From Cacconaster sp045599325 (GTDB taxonomy: Bacteria > Bacteroidota > Bacteroidia > Bacteroidales > UBA932), in contig JAZRVT010000005.1 in the NCBI GenBank assembly GCA_045599325.1, positions 1 through 64,000 on the forward strand: 64,000 bases of DNA, read 5' to 3'. Made by a program: the position numbers and the translations under genes. Positions within the stretch are counted from its first letter, which is position 1. Each line of letters starts with the position of its first letter. Under the pieces are notes generated by a model, which worked only from the letters and a program-made list of their open reading frames with translations, was not told the origin of the DNA and did not search any database. Positions 50,269-58,789 of the stretch are shown in pieces.

Positions 50269-51825
50269 TTAATCTTTATTGCTCAAAGGATTCTGGTCTT
50301 TTGTAATGTCAAGGGCTGCATTGCCATCGAATTCCATCTGTGGAATAGGCATAACCCACATATAACAGTCAGGTCTGCTTGTATCGCCTGTCACCTTAGT
50401 GATGGCATCGTTGCTGAATCCTTCCTCAGCCACTCTTACAAAGCCTTGCTTGAGTCTCTTGATATCGAAGATTCTTCCTACTTCAGCCCAAAGTTCAATT
50501 CGGCGCTGGATGATGATTTCTTCAAGAAGGGAGCCAGTCCATTCATCTGTCAACTTACCGAGGGCGGTTCCGGATTTATCACACTTATAATCCGGGTCGC
50601 GTTTTGCCATCAGTTCATTGAGGAGGGTGATTGCAGCTCTGTCATTCCCCAAACGGCATTCCGCTTCAGCTTCAGTAAGTAGCATTTCCTCGTTGCGCAT
50701 GAAAATATAGTCACCCATATACGTGGATATGTCAGCATACAGGAACTTCACCTGTTGATAGTGGAAGCCTCCTGCAACTTTCGAATCGGCCACAGCCTCG
50801 AACCACTTCCTGCGTATATCATTTGCACCCATCTTGCTGTAAAGAGTAGGCGTGATGTATTTAGGCTGCCTTGTTCCGTGAGTACCCTCCTTCTGCATAT
50901 GGGCAAAGAGATTCCTCTGGTAATCAGTCTGGTCAGAGGTGATGATATGCCCCCATATGACATTCTGCACATCTACTCTGTTCATACCCTTGAGGATATC
51001 GTCCGCCTCACCTATCTTCGTATTGCTGCGGGCGATGGCAGCACACTCCTTGGCTTTCTGGAAATCGTTCATTTCCATAGCGACCCTTGCTCTGAAACCG
51101 TTTGCAGTGAAGTAGTCGATATGAGAGATGTGTGTCTTCTCGTGTGAAGCATTAAGCCTGGTGATTGCTGTATCCAGGTCAGCCACTATCACATTATAGA
51201 CCTCCTGCACGCTTGAACGAGGCTTACCCGAAGTTCCCGCAGAACTCGGCTCTGTGTATACCGGCACGCACGGATCGGACTCGTGGCCTTTGTATGTTCT
51301 TGAAAACCATTGAGCGAGCATAAAATAGCTGAAACCGCGGATAGCGTATGCCTGGCCAATTATGTAGTTGATCTCTGAAGGAGTGCCCTGCATGATTTCC
51401 TTAGAGTCAATGATGTAGTTTGCATTGGCAATGTAGGTATAGAACTCTTTCCAGGCACTTCCGGAACGGCCTGAAGTTGCGGTCCACCTTTCCTTCATCG
51501 TATATGTATGGTCTCTGTAGAACCAGTTTCCACCCTTAAGCGCTATGATCATATCATCTCCCATTGCATCAGCAGCGAGCAGGTCTGCCCTGAGGGCGAA
51601 GTTCATAGTATAGTCACCTGCCGTACTCCAACCATGACTGTGCATCAAGGAATAGATGCCATTGAGAGGAACAAGGGCCGCAGTGGTGTTGTCAAACATG
51701 CTTGACCCTGATACTTTTGTAGTCGGATTCGTCTCCAGCGCATCCTCCGAGCAAGAAACGGAGATGCACGCAAACAAAAGCGCCGTTAATATGTATAATG
51801 CTGTCTTTTTCATAAGTGTACTCAT
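50269..51825 (-). CDS. SusD/RagB family nutrient-binding lipoprotein
   Basis: A 518-residue surface lipoprotein. A lipobox (CISVSC) follows the signal sequence; the Met at 51813 may be the true start, giving MKKTALYIL. The family pattern includes the N-terminal NPTTKVSGSSMFDN, TPR-like helices (YIIGQAYAIRGFSYFMLAQW) and the SusD C-terminal region (EEIIIQRRIELWAEVGRIFD, RPDCYMWVMPIPQMEFDGN). SusD lids the SusC barrel and binds the ligand. Its ATG follows the SusC TAA with no gap. Confidence 0.93.
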   Translation of the reverse strand: MSTLMKKTALYILTALLFACISVSCSEDALETNPTTKVSGSSMFDNTTAALVPLNGIYSLMHSHGWSTAGDYTMNFALRADLLAADAMGDDMIIALKGGNWFYRDHTYTMKERWTATSGRSGSAWKEFYTYIANANYIIDSKEIMQGTPSEINYIIGQAYAIRGFSYFMLAQWFSRTYKGHESDPCVPVYTEPSSAGTSGKPRSSVQEVYNVIVADLDTAITRLNASHEKTHISHIDYFTANGFRARVAMEMNDFQKAKECAAIARSNTKIGEADDILKGMNRVDVQNVIWGHIITSDQTDYQRNLFAHMQKEGTHGTRQPKYITPTLYSKMGANDIRRKWFEAVADSKVAGGFHYQQVKFLYADISTYMGDYIFMRNEEMLLTEAEAECRLGNDRAAITLLNELMAKRDPDYKCDKSGTALGKLTDEWTGSLLEEIIIQRRIELWAEVGRIFDIKRLKQGFVRVAEEGFSNDAITKVTGDTSRPDCYMWVMPIPQMEFDGNAALDITKDQNPLSNKD

Positions 51826-54800
51826 TTAGAACGTTACTTTCAAGCCGATAACAGATGTTTTGGTAGGGTTATAGACATAGTTTGTCGTACCGCCAATGCT
51901 CTGCTGAGGGTTCATACCGTTGAGGTGTGTGAATGTCCAGAAGTTATCAAGGGAGCCATAGATTCTCAACTGCTGAGCCTTGATCCCCTGAATCCATTTC
52001 TTAGGGAGGTTAAATCCGAGAGTGATGTTCTTGATTGCAAAATAAGAAGCATCGATAAGCAGACGGCTCGAGATAGGTGACGAACCGCCGAGTTCAGCAC
52101 GAGGCACATCTGTCACGTCACCCGGCTTCTGCCATCTGTCAAGCACATAAGTAGAAAGGGCCCTGCCTGTCTGTGTAGGCGCCACTAACTCCTTATAGAT
52201 CTGGTCATAAACCTTGCCGCCAAGTGAATAGGTAGTCAATATGCTGAGGTCCACATACTTGAAGATTTCAAAATCGGTACCGATGGAACCGGTGAGCTTA
52301 GGCATACGGCTCCCTAGATAATACTTGCATCCAGTCGCAACTGCGAAGTCAGTAGTCAGATACTCTCCTACAGGATTTCCATTCTCATCCATGCTTTCAT
52401 ATGCCCAGAACTGTTCCTTTCCAGTTTCAGGATCCACGCCTGCGTGCTTTACCATATAGAAGGTGTACATCGGCCGGCCTTCCTCATAGATCTGTTGTCC
52501 GCTGACATAAGAAGGCGACTCTGTAGTAAGTTTCAATATCTTGTTCTGGATTGAAGTTCCCATCACGCTCGCCTTCCAGGTGAAGTTCTTTCTGTCCACG
52601 AGAACACCTCTTACAGAAAACTCGACACCCTTGTTCTCAAGGCTTCCCACATTCGCATCATATCCGCTGAAACCGGTGGACACGGCCATAGGATAGTTCA
52701 GGAGCATATCTCTTGTGACTCTGTCGTAGTACTCCACTGTGAAATCGAGTCTGTCACCGAACATTCTGGCATCGAGTCCGACGTTCAAGTTGGCATTCTT
52801 TTCCCAAGTCACGTTCTTGTTCTCCAATGAAGAGACCACTGCTCCCTGAGCTCCGTCATTAGGATGCCCGAGCTCGTAGAAACTCTGCCATGCATAGTAA
52901 GTGTCAAGGTCATCATTTCCCTGAACGCCATAACTGACCCTCAGATTGAGATTGTTGAGCCATCCTACCGACTGCATGAAGTTCTCATTAGTTACGCGCC
53001 AGTTAGCACCGACAGACCAGAAATTGCCCCAACGGTTTTCTTTATAGAAACGGGATGAACCGTCACGACGGAAAGAAGCCGAGAAATAATATCTGTTCTT
53101 GTAATCATAGTTGATACGGGAAAGATAGGACTCGATAGCATAGACATTCGAGTATGAGTCATTGTCAACACTGGATGTGGCAGGACGAAGCTCATATATT
53201 CCATCTGTCAGATTTGATTTGGTGGCATCCAGATAATGGTACACATAATTGTAGTACTCGTGACCGCCTACGAAATCTATGGTGTGTCCGGAGAATGTCC
53301 TGTTATAGGTCAGCAGCTGGTTGAAGGTGAAGCTTGTAGTTCTCTTGAAATATTTATAGAGGCGGCCGTTTGCAGGTGCATAGGATCCGTTATACATATT
53401 GTTGTACTGGGTCTGATAGATGTCACGGTTGTCACCGCCGAAGTTGGCTGTCAACTTGAGCCCCTTGAGCCATCCTGCATTATCCTTGTCAGTGCCGAGA
53501 CGGAGGTAAGTCCTGACACTTTCATTCATTCCCTCCTGAGAGTTGTCATCTTCATAGATAAGACCGACCACATTCCAACCCGGCCAGGACGGTCTTGTCT
53601 CACCATAGTCATATACCAAGTTCCCGAGCTCATCGTAAATCTGCTTGCCTGAAGCGTCTTTTGCATAGATTGGATAAATAGGACCTATGAGCTGTGCATA
53701 GTAGAACTGGTTGCCGTATGAGTTTCCTGTAGTCAGGATTCCCTTGAAATCAGTCTTTGCAAGAGAAACGTTGAGGCCTGCGGAAATCCAGTGTGTAATT
53801 TCAGAATCCACATTTGCTCTCGCGCTGAATCTCGTATAGCCGGCATTGTTGACATATCCGTCCTCATCAAGATAGCCCAAAGAGAGCATGGATTTGGTCT
53901 TTTCCGTGCCGCCTGTCACAGAAAGCAGGTGCTCTGTCCTGAAAGCGTTGTGGTGAACGACGCCGTCATCAAGCCAGTCCTCATCCCATACAGGAGTTGC
54001 ATCGCTGCGGACATGACCTGTTTCATCAATGATATTTCCCCAGGTGTAGTTCTTGAACGGGTTGTAGATCTCACCGCCCATTGTCGTCGACATATTGTCT
54101 CTTGCTGCCTGCTCTGCTTCTTCCCAGCTGTAATTGCCTGTATCCCAGTACTTGTTTCTCAAAGACTCGTAGCTGAGCTGTGTCCACTGTTTCTGGTCAA
54201 GTCTGTCATAATATTTGAGAGCAGGATTAGACCAGCCCACTATGCCAGTGTAAGTGACGGTCGGCTGACCGGCCTTGCCTTTCTTGGTAGTAATCATAAC
54301 TACGCCGTTTGCACCACGCGCACCATAAAGAGCGCCTGAAGAAGCATCCTTGAGGACGGTGATACTTTCAATATCATTAGGATTGATGGCATTCAAGCCC
54401 CCATCATAAGGGATGCCGTCCACTACGTAGAGAGGTTCCTTTGAAGCATTGATTGAGCCATAGCCACGAATCACAATGCTGTTTCCCTCGCCCGGAGCAC
54501 CGGAGCCTGATGTCACCATCACACCGGCGACCTGACCCTCAAGTGACTTGGCCACATTGGCAGAAACTCTCTGCTCGATCTTCTTATCATCAACAACAGC
54601 AGCAGAGCCGGTGATTGAACCTTTCTTTGCAGTACCATAGGCTACGACCACCGTTTCTTCAAGCAGCTGCGCATCTTTCTTGAGAGCAACCGCTATGCTC
54701 TGACGTTTCTTCACAGCGACAATCTGAGAGGTGTATCCGATTGAAGAAATTTCCAGTTCACCGTCGAAAGGTACATTTTCTATGGTGAATTCTCCATTCT

Positions 54801-55233
54801 CATTTGCAGAGACACCGTTCATCGTACCCTTGAGGACAATGCTCGCAAAGGCGATAGGGGTTCCATCTTCAATGGCGGTGACTTTACCTGTCACCTTGAG
54901 TCCGGACGGCTGCTCTTTTGGTGCAGGATCACCCTTTTTCAAAACGACTGCTTGACGTACAATTTCATAAGTAAGTCCTGTTTCCTGGCAAATCCTGCCG
55001 AGAACTTCCGTGAATCCAACATTGTCCATAGAAACAGTCAAAGGAGCGATTCCGCTCAGCTCCTGCTTCTGATAAACAAAAGTGTAGTTTGTTTTACTTT
55101 CGAGATCTGCAAGGACTTGCACAATTGGTGCATCCTTATAGTTGACACTGAATGTCTGTGCCTTTACCGCAGAAGGTATGAGCATCAGGCAAACCAACAG
55201 CGCCATGCTAAGTTTTTTAAAGGTCTCTGACAT
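51826..55233 (-). CDS. SusC/RagA family TonB-linked outer-membrane transporter with STN domain
   Basis: A 1135-residue TonB-dependent importer. In order: signal peptide (about 1-25), STN signalling domain (about 28-100), carboxypeptidase-like domain (about 114-195), plug with the SusC motif LKDASSGALYGARGANGVV, and a 22-strand-type barrel ending in GLKVTF. The STN domain is the part that contacts FecR-type anti-sigma factors, consistent with the fecR gene 18 bases upstream. It forms a complex with the SusD partner. The cargo cannot be read from sequence; the absence of glycosidases argues against a polysaccharide. Confidence 0.95.
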   Translation of the reverse strand: MSETFKKLSMALLVCLMLIPSAVKAQTFSVNYKDAPIVQVLADLESKTNYTFVYQKQELSGIAPLTVSMDNVGFTEVLGRICQETGLTYEIVRQAVVLKKGDPAPKEQPSGLKVTGKVTAIEDGTPIAFASIVLKGTMNGVSANENGEFTIENVPFDGELEISSIGYTSQIVAVKKRQSIAVALKKDAQLLEETVVVAYGTAKKGSITGSAAVVDDKKIEQRVSANVAKSLEGQVAGVMVTSGSGAPGEGNSIVIRGYGSINASKEPLYVVDGIPYDGGLNAINPNDIESITVLKDASSGALYGARGANGVVMITTKKGKAGQPTVTYTGIVGWSNPALKYYDRLDQKQWTQLSYESLRNKYWDTGNYSWEEAEQAARDNMSTTMGGEIYNPFKNYTWGNIIDETGHVRSDATPVWDEDWLDDGVVHHNAFRTEHLLSVTGGTEKTKSMLSLGYLDEDGYVNNAGYTRFSARANVDSEITHWISAGLNVSLAKTDFKGILTTGNSYGNQFYYAQLIGPIYPIYAKDASGKQIYDELGNLVYDYGETRPSWPGWNVVGLIYEDDNSQEGMNESVRTYLRLGTDKDNAGWLKGLKLTANFGGDNRDIYQTQYNNMYNGSYAPANGRLYKYFKRTTSFTFNQLLTYNRTFSGHTIDFVGGHEYYNYVYHYLDATKSNLTDGIYELRPATSSVDNDSYSNVYAIESYLSRINYDYKNRYYFSASFRRDGSSRFYKENRWGNFWSVGANWRVTNENFMQSVGWLNNLNLRVSYGVQGNDDLDTYYAWQSFYELGHPNDGAQGAVVSSLENKNVTWEKNANLNVGLDARMFGDRLDFTVEYYDRVTRDMLLNYPMAVSTGFSGYDANVGSLENKGVEFSVRGVLVDRKNFTWKASVMGTSIQNKILKLTTESPSYVSGQQIYEEGRPMYTFYMVKHAGVDPETGKEQFWAYESMDENGNPVGEYLTTDFAVATGCKYYLGSRMPKLTGSIGTDFEIFKYVDLSILTTYSLGGKVYDQIYKELVAPTQTGRALSTYVLDRWQKPGDVTDVPRAELGGSSPISSRLLIDASYFAIKNITLGFNLPKKWIQGIKAQQLRIYGSLDNFWTFTHLNGMNPQQSIGGTTNYVYNPTKTSVIGLKVTF

Positions 55234-55251
55234 AATTTATATAATTTGGTT

Positions 55252-56442
55252 TTATGGTCTCTTTGAAATCAGTATCCTGTTGTTTTCCACTGCAAAATGG
55301 AGATGTCCACTCTTTTCCAGGACTTCAAGCACATCTCCGAACTTTCCGTTGCGGGCAAGCCTTCCCATAAAAACGGTTTTGGCAGCCTCCTCCGATTTAA
55401 ACTCATAGGAGAAGTCGTACCAACGGCTCAGCTGTCTCATTATCTGTTCAAGCGTCTGCTCCTCAAAAACGAACATTCCGTCTTTCCAGCTTGTCACCAA
55501 ATCCGTTGAAACAGGCTTGACTTGAGTGGACCCGTCACCTTTGGCGAAGGAGGCCTGATGTCCCGGGGTAAGAATCAGTTCGCTGTCGCTGCCGTCGTTC
55601 TTTTTCAGAGAGATACACCCGTTGACAAGCGTGGTATAGACACACTCGTCTTCCTCATATGAGAGAACGTTGAACTCTGTGCCATAGACACAGACCGTCT
55701 GTCCTGAAGTCCTGACTCTGAACTGCCGGCCCCTGCTGTCTTTGGCCACCTTGAAATAGGCCTCTCCGGTCAATTCCACATCTCGTGTATCACCGTCGAA
55801 ACAATCCGGATACCTCAAGACTGATTCAGCATTCAACCACACTTCAGAACCATCCTCCAGAACTATATGGAACTCACCGCCGCGGGGAATGGAAAGATTG
55901 TTGAGTGCCTCGCGATCCTTGGCCGACTTCTCCCTTTTCTCTTTCGCCGCCGTTATGGCTTCGTGGTTGTTTGCCTCATTATTGCCAAGGACGACTGTCT
56001 GCCCGTTGTCCGTAACAAGGGTCGCCTTTGTCTCGCCCGGACGTATGGACTCGAAATAGGACGTTTCCTGCGTTTTCTTCAGAAGATTCTCATACTTTCG
56101 ATGATAACTTATCAATTGCCAGGAAAGTATGGACAATGCTATAAATGCGGAAGCTGCTACAGCACGCATTGCTGCAAGATGTTTGCGCTGCGCCTTTCTG
56201 TATTCTATTGTAATCCTGTTCTGCATCGATCGCGCAGCTCCCTGAGGATCAATGAGATTCCATTGTTCTAATTTCCCGGCATACCAGTTCTCTGCCATAA
56301 TCTTATCAAAAAGCTTCGCATTGGCAGGGTTTGTGTCAATCCAGTTCTGAAGTTCGGAGGATTCTTCTTCAGAAACCACCTGAAAAATGTTTTTGGAAAT
56401 CAGTTCCGCAATCCGTTCAAAATCCACGTCCTTTTCTATCAT
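55252..56442 (-). CDS. FecR family anti-sigma factor
   Basis: A 396-residue inner-membrane protein with a cytoplasmic N-terminal part (LQNWIDTNPANAKLFDKIM), one membrane helix (about 106-125, AVAASAFIALSILSWQ), a periplasmic FecR domain (PRGGEFHIVLEDGSEVWLN) and the C-terminal DUF4974 (FVFEEQTLEQIMRQLSRWYD). It should hold the divergently encoded ECF sigma factor and release it when SusC reports substrate. ATG at 56442 (MIEKDVDFERI) is preferred over one 39 bases upstream because it gives the typical N terminus. Confidence 0.92.
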   Translation of the reverse strand: MIEKDVDFERIAELISKNIFQVVSEEESSELQNWIDTNPANAKLFDKIMAENWYAGKLEQWNLIDPQGAARSMQNRITIEYRKAQRKHLAAMRAVAASAFIALSILSWQLISYHRKYENLLKKTQETSYFESIRPGETKATLVTDNGQTVVLGNNEANNHEAITAAKEKREKSAKDREALNNLSIPRGGEFHIVLEDGSEVWLNAESVLRYPDCFDGDTRDVELTGEAYFKVAKDSRGRQFRVRTSGQTVCVYGTEFNVLSYEEDECVYTTLVNGCISLKKNDGSDSELILTPGHQASFAKGDGSTQVKPVSTDLVTSWKDGMFVFEEQTLEQIMRQLSRWYDFSYEFKSEEAAKTVFMGRLARNGKFGDVLEVLEKSGHLHFAVENNRILISKRP

Positions 56443-56464
56443 TTGCCTGGCATTATTTATCCAA

Positions 56465-56520
56465 CTGAATATATGACACATTCAGATAAAAAAAGTATAC
56501 ATGAATTCTGAAATATGACA
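56465..56520 (+). repeat. Direct repeat in the fecR/ECF sigma divergent promoter region
   Basis: CTGAATATATGACA (56465-56478) recurs as CTGAAATATGACA (56508-56520), 43 bases apart start to start, about four helical turns. The first copy also forms an inverted repeat with ATTCAG at 56480-56485. The sites lie between the two divergent start codons and could be sigma-specific promoter parts or operators. Confidence 0.4.
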
Positions 56521-56539
56521 ACATATCCATGCTATTCTG

Positions 56540-56547
56540 TAACTTTG
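56540..56547 (+). promoter_or_regulatory. -7 box TAACTTTG for the ECF sigma gene, leaderless position
   Basis: Exact housekeeping consensus ending eight bases before the ATG at 56556. It suggests basal transcription of the sigma gene by the housekeeping polymerase rather than strict autoregulation. An in-frame ATG at 56529 lies upstream of this box and is rejected as the start. Confidence 0.6.
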
Positions 56548-56555
56548 CGTTGAGT

Positions 56556-57122
56556 ATGGACGAACACTCTATATATGATGATTTCATCTCTGGAGATATC
56601 GAGTCCCTGTATATGAAGATATACAGAGGTCTTGTCTCATTCGCTAACAGCTATCTGAGCCCTAATTACTCTTTCCTTTCGGAAGATGTCGTTCAAGAGT
56701 GCATCTACAATGCATTCAAGAGGAAAGACAGCATCAAGCGCGGATTTCTGAAAGCATATCTGTTCACATCGGTACGCAACGCCTGTCTCAATATCCTGAG
56801 AAAAGGCCGGTCCAATGAGAACTATTTGAAATACTTCAATGAAAGTGAAAACGATATAATCAACAATATCATTGAAGAAGAGACATTCCACATCTTGTTC
56901 ACAACCATCGAAAAGCTATCCTTCAACCACAGGGAAGTATTGAACATGTCATTTTTTGAAGGATTGAAAATCAGCGAGATCGCTCAGAGGCTCGGTCTGT
57001 CTGAAATAGCCGTCAAAAAAAGAAAGGCCAACGCTTTGGAAGCCCTTAAGGACTTACTGGCGAGAGAAGGCGTTCTTGGCGCAGGCATGGCGACTGTCTC
57101 TCTCGTACTGCGACTGCTTTAA
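56556..57122 (+). CDS. ECF-type RNA polymerase sigma factor
   Basis: A 188-residue sigma-70 family protein. Region 2 is seen in SFANSYLSPNYSFLSEDVVQ and AYLFTSVRNACLNILRK; region 4 helix-turn-helix in LSFNHREVLNMSFFEGLKIS and RLGLSEIAVKKRKANALEAL. The short acidic linker lacks region 3, as expected for ECF sigmas. It is divergent from fecR-susC-susD, the standard arrangement for FecI/FecR-like control in Bacteroidetes. It should direct transcription of the seven-gene operon when substrate is sensed. Confidence 0.93.
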   Translation: MDEHSIYDDFISGDIESLYMKIYRGLVSFANSYLSPNYSFLSEDVVQECIYNAFKRKDSIKRGFLKAYLFTSVRNACLNILRKGRSNENYLKYFNESENDIINNIIEEETFHILFTTIEKLSFNHREVLNMSFFEGLKISEIAQRLGLSEIAVKKRKANALEALKDLLAREGVLGAGMATVSLVLRLL

Positions 57123-57162
57123 CTCCAATTTGATTCCTGCCTGCCGGAAACGATCCAGCACG

Positions 57163-57768
57163 TTATTTACCCAGATAATCCGCCACTTCGCAGAGTTCGC
57201 GGTAGAAGTCCTCGCCGTAGGCGGCGATGAGGGGTTCGCGGAGGAATCTGTAGACAGGGACGTCATCGCGGCGACCTTTGTCGAAGGCGCACTTGCAGAT
57301 GTCCCAGCGGTGGAGGTTGAGGGCGGTCAGACCGTTTGAGAGCACCTTCGCGCGTATCGGGTAGAGACGGCAGGAAATCGGCTTGACAAAGCCGCCACGC
57401 TTTGCCCGAAGGGCATCATTTCCGAGGCACCAGGCCCTCTCCACGGCACACATACAGTTATTGCCCTCAAAATGTGTGAAGGCACACTCCTCGCTGCCGC
57501 CGAGCAGCGGAGTGACCGCATCGCCGTCGATGTCGATCTCGAAGAAACCGGTCTCCGCAACCTTCTCCCGGCCGGCCTCGCTCATATATGGAGAGTACTC
57601 CTCATAGTGGCGCTCAAGAAGTTCATCCTCCCCGTCAGAGAGCGGTGCGCCGCTGTCACCTATAATACAACAGGCCCCGCGGCATACCTCATAGTCGCAG
57701 CAGAAGCGCTCGGTGATGATCTCCGAGGAGACAAGAGTCTCCCCTATCTGTATGATGGATGGTATCAT
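57163..57768 (-). CDS. DUF3109 family Cys-rich protein
   Basis: A 201-residue cytoplasmic protein with FCCDYEVCRGACCI near residue 22 and more cysteines later (CAFTHFEGNNCMCAVERAWC, CRLYP, CKCAF). The Cys pattern resembles YkgJ-type zinc- or iron-binding proteins, and DUF3109 is common in Bacteroidetes. Function is unknown. ATG at 57768 is chosen; a TTG nine bases upstream overlaps the -7 box region. Confidence 0.85.
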   Translation of the reverse strand: MIPSIIQIGETLVSSEIITERFCCDYEVCRGACCIIGDSGAPLSDGEDELLERHYEEYSPYMSEAGREKVAETGFFEIDIDGDAVTPLLGGSEECAFTHFEGNNCMCAVERAWCLGNDALRAKRGGFVKPISCRLYPIRAKVLSNGLTALNLHRWDICKCAFDKGRRDDVPVYRFLREPLIAAYGEDFYRELCEVADYLGK

Positions 57769-57774
57769 TATTTG

Positions 57775-57782
57775 CAAATTTA
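57775..57782 (-). promoter_or_regulatory. -7 box (TAAATTTG on minus strand), leaderless position
   Basis: CAAATTTA on the plus strand, exact consensus on the minus strand, six bases upstream of the DUF3109 ATG at 57768. Confidence 0.6.
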
Positions 57783-57794
57783 AACAATTGTTGA

Positions 57795-57802
57795 TAATTT
57801 TG
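57795..57802 (+). promoter_or_regulatory. -7 box TAATTTTG for the exported TPR protein gene
   Basis: Exact consensus 51 bases before the ATG at 57854, giving one of the longest leaders in the window. Confidence 0.5.
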
Positions 57803-57853
57803 GCAGACTTTATGCTTTAACACCCGCTCGTAAACTTAAATACAGACCCGATA

Positions 57854-58789
57854 ATGAAAAAGATTCTCACAGTAATTGCAGTCGCTATCTGCACTTTCGC
57901 AACAGTTGCGGCACAGGACCTCGAATCCCTCACTGAAACCTACAACAATGCTGCAGCTGCCATTGAAACTGACAAGACTCAGGCTATCAGCCTCTTCGAG
58001 CAGGCTCTCGAAGCAGCCGGCGTACTCGGTGAAGAGGGTAATGAAATTGCTGCACAGTGCAAGGGCATCCTCCCTAAGCTCTACCTCCAGGTAGGCAAGG
58101 AGCTCGCTAACGCAAAGGATATGGACGGCGCGATGGAGAAGATTCAGAAAGCCGCCGCTCTCGCTGAAGAGTTCGGTGACGCTGAGACCGCAGCAGACGC
58201 AAAGGAGCTCGGTCCTCAGATTCTGATGATGGATGCAAATTCACTCCTCAGGGCAAAGGATTATGCAAATGCTGCCGCAGCATATCAGAAAGTCATTGAC
58301 ATTGACCCTGCAAACGGTGACGCCCTCTTCTACAAGGGCCAGGCACTCTCAGCAGCCGGCGATATGGACGGTGCAATCAAGGCTCTCACACTCGCTTCTG
58401 AGAACGGAAAGGAAGAGGCTTCTGCAAAGCTCCTCTCAAACATCTATGTGAAGAAAGCAGTCGCTTGCCAGAAGGCAAAGGACATGAAGGGCGCTCTTGA
58501 GAACGCTCAGGCTTCAACTCAGTATGTCGACAATGCCAACGCTGAGAAGATCATCGGCACAGCAGCGCTCTCACTCAAGCAGTACAAAGTCTCAGCAGAC
58601 GGTTTCGAGGCATACCTCGCAATGAAACCGGATGCAGCTGACAAGGCTCAGACAATGTACCAGCTCGGCACTGCACTCGTCGGCGCCGGTGAGAACAGCA
58701 AGGCTTGCGGTTACTTCAAGCAGATTGCCCAGGATGCAAAATGGGGCGAGGCTGCACGCTATCAGATCACAACTCTCAAATGCCAGTAG
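57854..58789 (+). CDS. Exported TPR-repeat protein
   Basis: A 311-residue protein with a signal peptide (about 1-20, ending ATVAAQ). The mature part is made of Ala-rich TPR helices, for example AKDYANAAAAYQKVIDIDPA and GDALFYKGQALSAAGDMDG. There is no lipobox or membrane helix, so it is likely periplasmic or surface-associated. Role unknown. Its last ten bases overlap the start of the U32 peptidase gene, so the two are translationally linked. Confidence 0.8.
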   Translation: MKKILTVIAVAICTFATVAAQDLESLTETYNNAAAAIETDKTQAISLFEQALEAAGVLGEEGNEIAAQCKGILPKLYLQVGKELANAKDMDGAMEKIQKAAALAEEFGDAETAADAKELGPQILMMDANSLLRAKDYANAAAAYQKVIDIDPANGDALFYKGQALSAAGDMDGAIKALTLASENGKEEASAKLLSNIYVKKAVACQKAKDMKGALENAQASTQYVDNANAEKIIGTAALSLKQYKVSADGFEAYLAMKPDAADKAQTMYQLGTALVGAGENSKACGYFKQIAQDAKWGEAARYQITTLKCQ

